Positions 36,601 through 46,826 of a stretch of 64,000 nt of DNA are shown in pieces (position 1 is the stretch's first letter; each line of letters opens with the position of its first letter). The notes below the pieces were generated by a model. That model searched no databases, was not told the DNA's origin, and saw nothing but the letters and a program-made list of their open reading frames with translations. Both the position numbers and the translations under genes were made by a program. The stretch comes from Centroberyx gerrardi (taxonomy: Eukaryota > Chordata > Actinopteri > Beryciformes > Berycidae), in assembly GCF_048128805.1 (NCBI RefSeq), contig NC_136008.1:17659572-17723571 (forward strand). The letters are read 5' to 3'.

Positions 36601-39336
36601 TCAAGGCATGACAACATGTCATCATTATTTATGATTATTGATGGCACATGGCAATAATAAAGGCTACATGATTAAAACTGATCACAAGGCTGAATATGTC
36701 TAAGGTTTTTTTTCCCTCCACCATTACACATTGCAAATTGACCAATATGTCTAACCATCTCACCACAGCACATTTTTGACAATAAGGTAATTAACCCACA
36801 TCTTGTATAGTCATGTTGACTGTATTTATCCAGCCACTGACATCATCCCATAAGGACATGAGGCAGCAAACCTGCCACTACTGAAAAGCCATCTGCCTAA
36901 AAGCACTGATTTAAACCATGCTAGATGCTAACTCTCTGATCCTATTAAGTGTGGGCTTAGGCTGAGGAGCAGCAGGAAATGCCTTGTCAACAGTGTAGCT
37001 TCTGTTGTTTCTGGGCACAGGGCAATAACGCTGCTGAAGAGACCTCATCTATCTCAGCTATGGACCGATAATGTGGGAATGTGGCGCATAGAAAGGATAT
37101 CTGGCGGGGCTCTCCTGAATGGCTTGGACAAGGCCTTGACCTGCTTGAGATCCTGGAGGAAATAGAGACGAATCAGAAACCAAGCGATCTTAAATATTGT
37201 CTTTGATCAAAACATGACAGGTACACAACACAACACAAACTAAGTACTGAGCGCACTGGTGAAGTGTGTTTTTGCGGAGTAAGAATACTTACGCAGAGTG
37301 AGGTGTGTGATGACACAGCCAAATATGAACGATGTCAGAAAAGAGAGAGAGATGATGAAGCTGTAGAAAAAGCGGTAATTGCGCTTGCCCACGCAGTTCC
37401 CCACCCATGGGCAGTGGTGATCGAATCGTTCTGAGGACAAAAATAAAGTATACATAGCAGAGATTAGAAATAAGTTTATAGCAGTACATACGTTATTGGG
37501 ATAATACCAAACAACATACATATTAAAAGATTCATATGGATGATACTGAGACAAAGAATGACACAGAAAGGGGTCCATTAAAATCATTTAGTGTGTACCT
37601 TGAAGGATATCATCCTGTGCAATGAATGGCCACTTACCCAAGATTGAATATAAGCAGTGTTCATTTATATTTGGAGTTTCATATTCAAAATGAAAACTTT
37701 TTTACTAGCAATACCTGAAATTACTAATACCTGAAACACAGTCACTTACATCCTACAATGAACATAACATTCTCAATCTCATCCAATGAAAACTTTCCTT
37801 TTCCAGTAATAAGGACAAACCTTATGAGTTGGCAATGGAGATACTTTGTAGTCACAAACAGTAATGAATTGCTTGCTTCAGCCTGCCAAATGATGAGCTA
37901 ATGCTTTAGAGTCCATGCACTTTATGACAAACTAAATAAATACTGCACATTCCAACATAAAACTGATTTGCCATCTTTGAGTAACAAAGATGTTCACTCG
38001 GAAAAAAAAAATTCAATACATAGATTTAGCTACTCAGTGAAAATATTCATGTGAAGTTGTGGTAAAGTTACACTGTCAAAATCACATATTTTGAAGCCAT
38101 TGATCAGTGGATTAATTTAGAACCATGATCAAATGTTTGCATCATATGTGTCCAGGTATACTGTATGATTATGCTAAATTATTTGACACTCGCCAGCTGA
38201 TAAGAATTGAGTTTTCCCCAAGGCAATGGTAGTAAATTGGTGAGTTTAATTAGTGCAGTTGTAATTATTTATTCCTCCTTACCCACACAGTTGTCACACA
38301 GGCTGCAGTGGGAGGTCCGAGGAGGGCGGAACATTTTACAGGTGAAGCAGTATTTGAGCTTTACCACCTGCTGGTTGATGAGGATCTCCTTGGTCCGCGG
38401 AGGGGGGCGGTACGTGGAAGATCCTGAGGTATCTTAAAATAGAGAAGAACCGAGGGAGAGACTCAGTCACACATTTAGTTCAAAGTAATGAGCAGCTGTC
38501 AGAATGATATAATTTGGGATAAAACCATACAAAGACAGCACTGTCTGGCCTTTGTGCTTTTCGACAGTGACAGACAGTAATCTGCTTAGGTCAGCCAATT
38601 GTTCTGCAGTTCTATGAGAAGCAGTTCCCTCAGTGATCCCCCATATGGCAAAGCTCTCTGACCCCATCTGTCCCACCAGTGTGCAATTCCCAGCATCTGC
38701 CTTACCTATCTGCTTCTCTATATCTGCAGCTTCGTCTGGCGTGGCCCTCGGCAGGATGCCTGGATCTGTAAAGCTGGTTTGCAGGAGGGAGATGACCACG
38801 AACACAAAAAGCACCCCACCAATTACAGGTATGAAGACGGTCAGATGCTCCACCAGGAAGGGGCAACTGCAGGAGGAGACATGACAGAACATGAGTTTGT
38901 TTCAGTCTGCCCTTTGTGAATCCAGACTTAAAGTTGCAACATACAGTAATACAATACCAATACACCATAATACAATACGAACCATCATATGCCCACGTTA
39001 GCTAACACACAAGAAAGTAAGTAACTTTTTGATCAACAATTATAAATATGGCATTCATGGACTTGCTGGAAGGAAACATACGCCTTGACAATACAATACT
39101 CACTCGAAAGCAAAGAAAAGGCCACAAGTGACAACAATAAGGCCCAGTGTCAGAGGAAGGACACCGCTCTGTCTGGCGAGAATGATCCGTCCATCGCAAT
39201 AAAATCTGTTCTTCCCTGGAAACACTTCCCATTTCCTCCGCAGCCGCCGCACACTCTTCTCGGCGCAGGGTCGACTTGACGAGGGGGACACCGACAGTGC
39301 CCGCGGGTCGATCTGCTGGTACTCGCAATTCTTCAT
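33281..39336 (-). CDS. zdhhc18: Palmitoyltransferase ZDHHC18, nine coding exons
   Basis: A Golgi-type S-palmitoyltransferase that transfers palmitate to cysteines of client proteins (Ras-type GTPases are the known substrates of this subfamily). Exons on the minus strand: 39336-39104, 38866-38706, 38432-38283, 37430-37293, 37152-37101, 36585-36483, 36345-36233, 36008-35903 and 33616-33281. Together they are 1392 nt, 463 aa plus stop. Visible in order: an N-terminal cytosolic segment, two membrane helices (about 57-76 and 88-108), the DPG motif, the Cys-rich domain with the DHHC active site at residues 185-188, two more helices, a TTNE (TTxE) motif, and [13 protein letters not shown]. The paralogues ZDHHC9 and ZDHHC14 are close; linkage to pigv and arid1a favours ZDHHC18. 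One intron is AT-AC. Confidence 0.93.
33617..35902 (-). other. zdhhc18: zdhhc18 intron 8
   Basis: A 2.3-kb GT-AG intron, A+T rich. No repeat family or internal exon was recognised. Confidence 0.75.
35903..36008 (-). CDS. zdhhc18: zdhhc18 coding exon 8
   Basis: It encodes [19 protein letters not shown] and the variable tail to KSDTHM. The donor is GTAGGA; read-through would add Val-Gly and then stop, giving a short alternative C-terminus (see findings). Confidence 0.88.
36233..36345 (-). CDS. zdhhc18: zdhhc18 coding exon 7
   Basis: It encodes [23 protein letters not shown] and LCGPMPP, the conserved cytosolic segment after the last helix. The acceptor is ATGTGCAG and the donor GTCAGT. Confidence 0.92.
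36483..36585 (-). CDS. zdhhc18: zdhhc18 coding exon 6 (fourth helix, TTxE motif)
   Basis: It encodes [20 protein letters not shown] and [14 protein letters not shown], including the conserved TTxE motif. It ends in phase 0 before GTAAGT. Confidence 0.93.
36586..37100 (-). other. zdhhc18: U12-type AT-AC intron of zdhhc18
   Basis: A 515-bp intron beginning ATATCCTTT and ending AC. A CCTTGAC branch-point match puts the branch A at 36601, 15 bases before exon 6. The join restores A-S-V-V-E-V-V-I-C in frame, as in family members. No GT-AG alternative near either end keeps the frame and the conserved protein. Confidence 0.9.
37101..37152 (-). CDS. zdhhc18: zdhhc18 coding exon 5 (before the AT-AC intron)
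   Basis: A 52-bp exon encoding [16 protein letters not shown] and the first two bases of the next Ser. It is followed directly by ATATCCTTT, the classic U12-type AT-AC donor. Confidence 0.9.
37293..37430 (-). CDS. zdhhc18: zdhhc18 coding exon 4 (DHHC active site)
   Basis: It encodes [20 protein letters not shown], with the catalytic Cys of DHHC intact (residue 188), followed by the third membrane helix. The acceptor is GTCCTCAG and the donor GTAAGT. Confidence 0.95.
38283..38432 (-). CDS. zdhhc18: zdhhc18 coding exon 3 (Cys-rich domain, first half)
   Basis: It encodes [16 protein letters not shown] and [20 protein letters not shown], the zinc-binding half of the DHHC-CRD. The acceptor is TTTTAAG. 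A nearby AG (after ACCTCAG) would drop three residues and keep the frame, so a small acceptor choice is possible. Confidence 0.9.
38706..38866 (-). CDS. zdhhc18: zdhhc18 coding exon 2 (second helix, DPG motif)
   Basis: The acceptor is CTCCTGCAG and the donor GTAAGG. It encodes [20 protein letters not shown] and then [17 protein letters not shown], which contains the DPG motif conserved in DHHC enzymes. Confidence 0.92.
39104..39336 (-). CDS. zdhhc18: zdhhc18 coding exon 1 (N-terminus, first membrane helix)
   Basis: 77 codons plus two bases, ending before GTGAGT. The ATG at 39336 is the first in frame; the frame reaches further upstream only through a GTG. It encodes [18 protein letters not shown], typical of the ZDHHC9/14/18 group, and the first hydrophobic helix. 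Confidence 0.9.
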
Positions 39337-39583
39337 CGTGTAAACACTATCCACACAGTTCAGAGGTAGCTAAAGGCACACAAAGCTCTCTTTTCTCTCC
39401 ACGTTTTCGACAGATACTACTTCAAGATTCATTCATGGTATAGGAGACAATAGTTTTAGCGGCTGGTTAGCGTATCTTTCAGTTTCCCATCCTGACAGCT
39501 AACGTTAGCTAGCGGACCAGCAACGGCATTCTTCTTCGTCGTCCAGGTTCACGAGCCGAATCAGTTCCCAAGCTGAATTAACG

Positions 39584-39607
39584 TTAACTACCATGTTTGG
39601 TAGTTAA
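39584..39607. repeat. Small perfect inverted repeat upstream of zdhhc18
   Basis: TTAACTACCA and its complement, separated by four bases. It lies about 250 bp upstream of the zdhhc18 ATG, in likely promoter or 5' UTR sequence. Function unknown. Confidence 0.7.
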
Positions 39608-39799
39608 ACCGAAACTACTCATGAACATTAACCCTAAATCGACTAACTCGCTCTTTTATCAAAAAATAAAACACGAACGGACTGGCTGCTCGTTCACTCA
39701 CGCAATTCACATTTCCTTTTTCTTTTACCGTCAGCCAACTAACGTCATGGTGTGGATGTTGACGTATTCACCCAGAAGTCACCGCTGATTTCTAACCAC

Positions 39800-42780
39800 A
39801 CTGACACTCCCGCTGAGCACTGAGATGATTTGTAGATCAGTTGCAAGCAGCGCCTGCTCATGATAATCAGCTTTGCTTGGCATTGGCAGCCCCAAGTGCT
39901 GTGTTTTTCCACAAAGATTAATTACATTTTAATTGGTTAATTACAAGCAAAACAAGATATAAAACTATTGACACTATTGTTTTCTTTTTCACAATGGAAA
40001 AGACAAATAGATATGTGGATTAATATAAGCTTATTACAAAACTAAAATGGAGTGAATGTGACAATGTCCACTTATGCGAGAGACAGCTCTATGATCTGAA
40101 CTATCAAATCCTTAAAGAGGAGTTATACCTGTCATACCTCATGCTGCTGTGCATTGTTGTTCATAAGTATGAAATAATCATTCAGCCATGTGTTGTTTTG
40201 TCAACTATATTCTATCTTTTCTTTTTTAGTATAACTCAAAGAGCTTCCACCATGGGTATCTTGTAGATTTTTATCTCAGAACATTTTAGAACATTAGTCA
40301 ATTTTGAGATGATCCATCGAAATGGTACCTTTAGGTGTTCCTCCTCCTCTAAAGGAGATAAAGAGATATTTGCAGAGCAATTAGGCAGCACCATGCAATT
40401 TATTTCAATTTCTTTATATCCTCTTTCTCAGACATTAAATATGTGTTACTTGGTATACAAACAAACCTGAGTACACCTCCACTTTGTCATCAGCCAACTG
40501 CTGTTTATGTATGTTTTTGTATGTTGCTCCCTCAAATGGCTCATTCTTTCAGCCCCTCTGCACTACTGGTGTAATAGACACAGGTCATCAATGTTAAATT
40601 ATGCTGATATTAGCTCATATAGAGAAGCTGCATATAGTCAGTGCATGGAGATGTCAAGTGTTTTGTGTGTCTGTCTATGTGTGTGGGGAGACGGTAAGGG
40701 AGAATGTATAATGAATTCTTGATTAAAACAAAACAGGTAAGTGCTCAATTCTTGCATGAGTCTGTGGCTAGCTTCCCACATTGTCATGCATTCACTGGTG
40801 GGTAGATAGGAAATAAGCTCAGAGCAGATGTGTCCCATACTGGGCACTACATAAGGGGTATCCATCATGTCGTTCACTGATTTGATAAGGAGTTGTGGAC
40901 TCCTTGGGTTCCTTTGACAGGAGCTTGTACACTTGATTTGCAACAGCCTCTGTCGTCGCTGTGACAAGTTCCTTCCTTCGTAGCCCTGCAGCCCCTTCTC
41001 AAATGCCTGAGACCAGCCAGTCTGCTTCACCATGACAAATTAGTTTGGCTACATTCTCCTGTTCCAAAAGGGAGGTTTGGTGCCAGTTTCGCTGAGCCTG
41101 TCTCTCTGTGCTCAGCTTGACAGGGTTGGAGAAAAGCTCTGCCATGACAGCATCCATGACTTTGGTAATTTTGGTCAATTCTGGTAATTTCATCTGAGCC
41201 TGGGAACTGTTTCCATCCCTATGAGATCTGATGGGAAGGTATGAAGTTCAGGATCCATGAACTATGTCCTCTGAAATTTCTGATGCTGCTTAGCATACGA
41301 AGCTTGCTCATTGCTTGTCACACTTAAACAATTACTTGGAATATTCCTTAATTCATAAAGGACATTGTCAATGATGCTCACAGCTGTAACACTCAGCTCC
41401 AGACGGCTAGGTCTATGTCACCCCTCCAGGTCTGCCTTACTGTACATTTTGGCAAGTAAATTGGTAACAACAACAAGAGTGTCCACTGGAACTGAATGTA
41501 AGTATCTGACATAGGGAGATCTACAGTCTGACCTGGATCTGTCTCTGCATAGACTGGTTCTCCAGAGCATTGAGTCACCCTGAGGCTCGCGGCTGGGGGA
41601 GTTCGGCTGCAAGGCCAGTCCTCTGTGTGTGTGTCAGCTGTGACGCTGTGCAGTGTTCTCAGCCTTGTTCGGCTGGGGAGGCTCAGAGTTCATGCCAGTT
41701 CTGCATCTCATGAGAGGGAAAGGGGTAGGAGTGTGCAAAAGTTTTATTTTAGTTGCATAATGTCATGCCATTAAATTAGTTAATTCATTGGATTCATCTT
41801 TTATTCAGTCGTTTCATCATTCAGGCTAAACATAGGAAGGAGGAGGATACAGAATAAATTATGAAAACACTGATATACAGCAATCTTGAAATATACCGTA
41901 CATCACAACTGTTTTAATCTTAGTTGTTTGACCTGACATTGTTTATAGTGACTTAGTGATTTGGGTCCTGGGCAAAGGCAACATCCACCCTTTCCAATCC
42001 ATAATTTCTATGCTGCAAATTGGGACTGAGTTTGGAGGCAATATTGCTAGCAGCAACACTAACAGTTGATTCTTTCATGAAAAAAGTTGTCAACAAAACT
42101 TATATTTTCCTGTCTCGTTTGTTTTTGTGTGCCACTTGGGTAGCTTTGCTTCATTTTTTTATGTCTCTTGCAGCCACTGGTGCAGTGGCAAGAAGTCAAG
42201 AAGAGGCAATATTGTGCTAAAAGTGGAACAGCCCACTGTAGACTGAGGGGGGGGTGGCCATGACTCAAGATTGAAATATTTTTCATTGTATCAAGGAGTG
42301 TTACAAAGTCATTTTTTTTTATTGATTAAATATGTTTATTAGCTCTATTCTGGTCTTTTAGGGGCCCTCTAGCTGTCAGGGCCTATGGCAGTCACCTTCC
42401 TTTGCCTAATGGTGACCCTGCCTGCAATACAGCCAATTTAGCTTATCTGACACATTAGCAAACAAAACTAGCTAGCTACCTTTTAACTCTTGACAATTGG
42501 CTTTTACGTCTTTTCTTGTTATGTAAACTAAATGCTGAATGCTGAATGAATCCATCTTTTGTTGAATTATTAAATTTGGTTTAATTTGAACTCCAAGGCT
42601 AACTTACCAGTGAAGCTTTGGGAAGGACGTTTCTTTACTACAAAATGCAAACTAGCAGGCTAACATTAATTACTCGAGGAAATTACAATTTCCTTTCTTT
42701 ACTATGGAAAAATAACATCTTTTTTTTTTTTTTTTTATATGAAATTGAGGCACCTGAGACAGCATCAAAATTCCCATATC
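39800..42780. other. Intergenic region between zdhhc18 and pigv
   Basis: About 3 kb with no recognised gene. It contains a possible degenerate minus-strand coding remnant at 40638-41193 and low-complexity tracts (poly-T at 42719-42736). Confidence 0.6.
40638..41193 (-). pseudogene. Possible degenerate coding remnant, family unknown
   Basis: Two overlapping minus-strand frames (41193-40999 and 41033-40638) read as one protein-like sequence if a single frameshift near 41010 is allowed. The switch comes at HGEADW, followed by SQAFEKGLQGYEG. I do not recognise the product. It could be a fragment of a mobile-element gene or chance. Confidence 0.18.
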
Positions 42781-42786
42781 CCATTT

Positions 42787-43524
42787 TTTATTCATTCACA
42801 TCCAAAAATCCCAAACTGTAACTTAGATTCATTCTTCCAATCATGCAGTGCAGTCTTGAATAGAAAGTCAACATTTGAATGTTCTTAATGAAAAACAAAG
42901 TATTTTCTAGTACAACCAAAGCTCTTCCCAAGATTTACAACCACACAGTAGTAATCACTCAAATTTCAGGTATGGTTTACATTTGAGTTTGTTCTCAAAC
43001 AATTGCAAACATGTTTGACTAAGATGTGCAAATCAAATGCGTTGGCTATTGCATCAATAAATTAGCATTTAAATCGAGGATACAATAAATCTTAATTATG
43101 TCAGAAAAATGTACATAACTGGCTTCTATTGGTATTTTGTGCAGGTAGGACTGGGCGATATAGCCAGAATATTGTGATAAAGTATTTTTCTTACTTTAGA
43201 TGGTATAACAATATTTGTATTTTCCAATACAAATTACAGTAATGTGGTAGCTTTTGTATTTTTTTCGATAAAATTGTAAAATTCTCATTGTGCAGCTTTC
43301 ATTCAAAATAATATATTTATGTATCCAATTAACATGATAAAGTCTTTGTAATAATATCGCAATGTCCAATTTTTGTACTTATTGGATTAAAAAAAACAAT
43401 AAATACATTGGCATATTGTAAAAACACACCTTGTGTGGATTCATTTTGGTATAATTTAAATGATGGTATATAGCCCAGCCCTGTATGAAAATATTGCATT
43501 TGGAGCTCAGAGGGATGTATCAAG
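42787..43524 (-). other. pigv: Probable pigv 3' UTR
   Basis: The region runs from the stop to a minus-strand AATAAA (plus TTTATT at 42787-42792), about 740 nt. Nearly half is the transposon-like element at 43146-43483. Confidence 0.4.
43146..43483. mobile_element. Inverted-repeat DNA element in the pigv 3' UTR
   Basis: The left end AGGACTGGGCGATATAGCC and the right end, on the opposite strand, AGGGCTGGGCTATATACC are imperfect terminal inverted repeats bounding about 338 bp of A+T-rich sequence without coding capacity. GGGCTGGGCGATATGG-type ends are, to my knowledge, a common fish interspersed repeat. No clear target duplication is seen. Confidence 0.7.
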
Positions 43525-43818
43525 TCAAGTCCATGGCAGGAAGTTGCAATGCAGTGCCAGGCCCAGCACCCAGTAGGAGATGAAGTATCCCAAGATGCAC
43601 TGCGTGGTAGGGGAGCAGGCTCTCCAGTGCGGCAGCAGTGCTGTAATGGGGTTAAGGGGTGTGTGCTGGCATCCATTTCTGGAGGAGAGCTGTGTCCGTA
43701 GCTGTACATTGGGTGTTGATGTTTTCCTGCGATGAAGGAGCGGCTCGTTGAGTAAGAGCAGGTGAGCACTGATCCAGAAGGGAACAGGAGTAGAGGAGGC
43801 CATGAACCTGGTCAGAAC
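43525..43818 (-). CDS. pigv: pigv last coding exon
   Basis: It encodes VLTRFMASSTPVPFWISAHL, then the CILGYFISYWVLGLALHCN helix, and ends in the family-invariant NFLPWT. The stop lies only about 40 bp from a transposon-like element. Confidence 0.94.
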   Translation of the reverse strand, partial: VLTRFMASSTPVPFWISAHLLLLNEPLLHRRKTSTPNVQLRTQLSSRNGCQHTPLNPITALLPHWRACSPTTQCILGYFISYWVLGLALHCNFLPWT

Positions 43819-45437
43819 CTGCAGATTGAGATTAGAAAAGGCAGTGAGAGGAAATCAATAGTTGTTCCCTGTATGTATTTATTTGCTGATTATAACCTAA
43901 CACTTTCCACTAGACAGTGACCACAGGACTTCCTTACCTGCACATGCATGCACAATGTTCCAAATACCAGGAGTGTTGTCGAATGTACAATATACACAAA
44001 CACTCTGGGGTTGTAAAGTCCAGGTGTGGGTTTGTCTAGCCGTTTATTTGCACCCGTGTCCCAAAGCCCGAGTCTCAGACACAGGTCCGGGTTAGCTTGA
44101 TAGTACGCGTAAGCCGCCATTATGCCGAGGGTGGCCATAGGCAGAGCCAGAAGGAAGTTGGGTATCTGCTTCAGCTGAAAGTAGCGGAGGAAGCCCACAT
44201 CCCAGTACACATCCTGGATATGAGAGTAGAGCAGGGGGAGGGGTCTCATGCACCAGAGGGGCGGGGGGCCGTTTTCATCTGGAACCCTGTAGCCCTTCTT
44301 TTCAGCCAGTGACAGAAGAGCGGGGGGGATCCGCTCCAAGGAGACAGACGGCGTGCAAAACGTCCTATACCCATAGTACTGGAAAGCACAGAAGGGAAGG
44401 GCAATAATTGCAGTTCCTAGTAGAGAGGTGAACAGGAGACGAATAACGACCCAAGCATAGTGGAAGACTTTACTGTGACCTTTCGTAGTCGTACGATATA
44501 CACGGATCTGGGAAAGAGCATGTAGTGACGGAAGATACAGCAGGAATCCTATATTTACGAGTCCGTTGGATCGTGCTGCGGTGGCTATGCCGAGGGCCAA
44601 GCAGGCTCTGAAAGTGAACCCCTTCTCCAGGAGGAACAGACCGCCAAAAGTGAGCGCGGCAAACAGGCTCTCCGAGTATCCAGCGGTCATGAAAACATTG
44701 GCGGGCGTGAGGCAGTAGAGCAGGCTGGACAGCAGAGCCAGGCGTCTGTCCTGCAGAACTAGTCTGCTCAGCGCGTACAGGGCTACCGCGCTCAGCAGGA
44801 AGAGGGCACTGTTCCCCAGAGCGACGGCCAGCAGCAGACGCCCCCGCACCGTGAGCCGGCCGCTGAGGGGCCACAGCAGCGTCTCCGCCAGGCCTCGCAG
44901 GATGACAGGGAGGAGGGGGAAGAAAGCAAAGTTGTGCTCGTACAGGTAGCCTCTCTCGGCGATGAAGAGGTAATGCTCAGCGTCCCAGTGGGAGAGGCCG
45001 CCCAACAGCCACTCCACTGCAGAGTCCAAATAGAGAGGCTCCTCTGTCCGTGGGGGGCTGAATGCATCGGCTTCATGGTCAGGGATGGCAGCGTTCAGGA
45101 CAGCCTGAAAGGAGATGACAGTTACATGAAATAAGTCCTGCCATCACATACTGGCTGTTGTTGTACAGTAAAACACAGGTTTAACAGCCACAATGTCATC
45201 AACACATTTACCCTATATGCATTTCCTTCTGCACTTTGACCATGCACTAACATGTCATTACCAAGGTGATTCAAATGTCTAGGAAAATCTAGGAAAATCT
45301 AGGTTAACTAGCCACGCGCTGGTTAAGGTAGGTTTCCAGATTTTCACATTTCACCATACTTGCCAAAAACTGACCTGCAACAGTAACGACAGACCCCTGG
45401 TAATGGTGGCGAACTGCAGAACTGCTCTGACATCCAT
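43525..45437 (-). CDS. pigv: GPI mannosyltransferase 2 (PIG-V), three coding exons
   Basis: PIG-V is the ER multi-pass enzyme that adds the second mannose to the glycosylphosphatidylinositol precursor from dolichol-phosphate-mannose. Exons are 45437-45375 (21 codons), 45104-43938 (389 codons) and 43818-43525 (97 codons plus stop), all phase 0, giving 507 aa (human about 493). The ATG sits in an ideal ACCATGG context. Family features in order: AIPDHEADAFSPPR, the luminal LLGGLSHWDAEHYLFIAE motif with the conserved acidic pair, YLYEHNFAFFPL, a CLTPANVFMTAGYSE helix, the RSNGLVNIGF segment, QDVYWDVGFLRYFQLKQIPN, and the C-terminal LHCNFLPWT. Many hydrophobic helices are evident. It is head-to-tail with arid1a and zdhhc18. 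Confidence 0.96.
43938..45104 (-). CDS. pigv: pigv coding exon 2 (catalytic core)
   Basis: The acceptor is CTCCTTTCAG and the donor GTAAGG. It holds nearly all of the mannosyltransferase domain, including the HWD motif and the conserved QDVYW block, with no break in frame. Confidence 0.95.
45375..45437 (-). CDS. pigv: pigv coding exon 1
   Basis: 21 codons, MDVRAVLQFATITRGLSLLL plus Gln, then the donor GTCAGT. It matches the short N-terminal helix of PIG-V. Confidence 0.88.
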
Positions 45438-45763
45438 GGTCAATGATTTGACGGACAAAATCTTGGTAAAACGCTGGGTGTAATAGGCCTGTACATTGTC
45501 GCTGGCTCACAGGCACGCGCTACGAGAGAATCTTTGCTGCCGGTCCCATCATCTTTTCATTAAACACAGCTGGAAACAACTGTTCGGCCAGTGAGGGCTG
45601 TGTCCGCACGCGTCTACTTTCATTTAACACAACAGAGGAGAGGGTGAGCATTAATGATGTTATTTGCTAGCTGTCCATCTTCAAGCATCGTTTGTTTTCG
45701 CTCAGGTGCAATCTTTGTCCTCACATCCTGATCCTGCAGCAGGCTTCGTTCGAACGGCACTTT

Positions 45764-45775
45764 CCACTTCCGGTG
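45764..45775 (-). promoter_or_regulatory. pigv: ETS-type site upstream of pigv
   Basis: CCGGAAGT on the minus strand (plus ACTTCCGG, 45766-45773), about 330 bp upstream of the pigv ATG. Such sites are typical of housekeeping promoters (GABP/ETS). Function is inferred. Confidence 0.35.
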
Positions 45776-46080
45776 CAACGCAAAATTCGAATTTCAAAAT
45801 AAAAGCTCTACCGTGAGCACATTATCACATTTACCAAGCCCGTTTTCTTTTCCATGCCATGCGCACCTCCTTTCTAAAACATAATATGCATTACAGTAAA
45901 ATATGACCTTGCATTTAAATTTAAGTTTGTCTAAACATTCATTTATCCACTTACGTTTTTCTAACTTCTCATAATACTCTGAACACATTTGGTATAAAAC
46001 TTCCAACTCTCCTGTTCACATTATGGTTGGAATCAGATTTTTTCCAGCAGGCTCATGCTCTCACACGGATTGAGTTTTTC

Positions 46081-46210
46081 CAGTGGTGGAACTATGGAAA
46101 TTCTTTACTCAAGCAAAAGTGAAAGCACATTTTTAGCCTAGTTCTATTGTATTTGGTACTGTAGCTAAATATTGGAGTATGTGCTGCTACATGTACTAAA
46201 GAATTTAAAA
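46081..46210. mobile_element. Fragment of a hAT-like repeat (CAGTGGTGGAA end)
   Basis: It begins CAGTGGTGGAAC, followed by TTTACTCAAGCAAAAGTG, resembling the CAGTGGTGGAA...TTTACTTAAGTAAAAGTA start of a frequent fish hAT-type element. The other end is not found. Confidence 0.45.
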
Positions 46211-46826
46211 AGCAGTCTTCCTAGTCCAGTATGAGGGAGCATCCCACCTTTGATTCATTTCTAAAGGTAGGCTAAGTGGGTTGGTCACTCAACTGAAAGT
46301 TGACTGGCTCAGATTCATACATGTGGATTTGAATTGAAAACTCACCATAGTGATGGAGGAATGGATCACATCTCACTGGTGATGGCAGTGGTGGACAGCT
46401 TCAGTTAAAAATAGCCTTTATGCAAACACTATAACCCTTCACTTTACAGTATTTGTCAGTTTTATGAAAACAGAAGTGCAAAATGTCATCCCCTCAATAC
46501 CATCACTATATAGTGTGCTGAGTGTTATCTTATGGGCTCATAAAAACGGATATAAGGCTTTGAATGCAACAAGAATTGGTTATGCATTAACAATCCTTAG
46601 GTCCAATGAGTATGAACACGTTTCCTACAAGTTTCCTGAGCACTGAGGTGATAATATATGTATACAAGAGTATTCTTTTGAGCCGACCTTTAGGTAAACT
46701 GACTTATTTTCTAGAACATTTGTTGTATCTGGTTTATCAAATAATAATTATACGTCTGCATTCCGTAAGACATGAGAAGTCCAGAGGAACAAAACCATCA
46801 AACAGCTTACGAAGATTTAATGTACA

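Larger units (their letters stand above)
45438..46826. other. Intergenic region between pigv and arid1a, including the pigv promoter
   Basis: It contains the presumed pigv 5' UTR and promoter (45438-45800), a hAT-like repeat fragment from 46081, and otherwise no recognised feature. Confidence 0.55.

Noticed and set aside
36586-37100. A GT-AG reading of the zdhhc18 intron
   Set aside because: No GT near the exon 5 end or AG near the exon 6 start keeps both frame and conserved residues; the U12 signals are complete.
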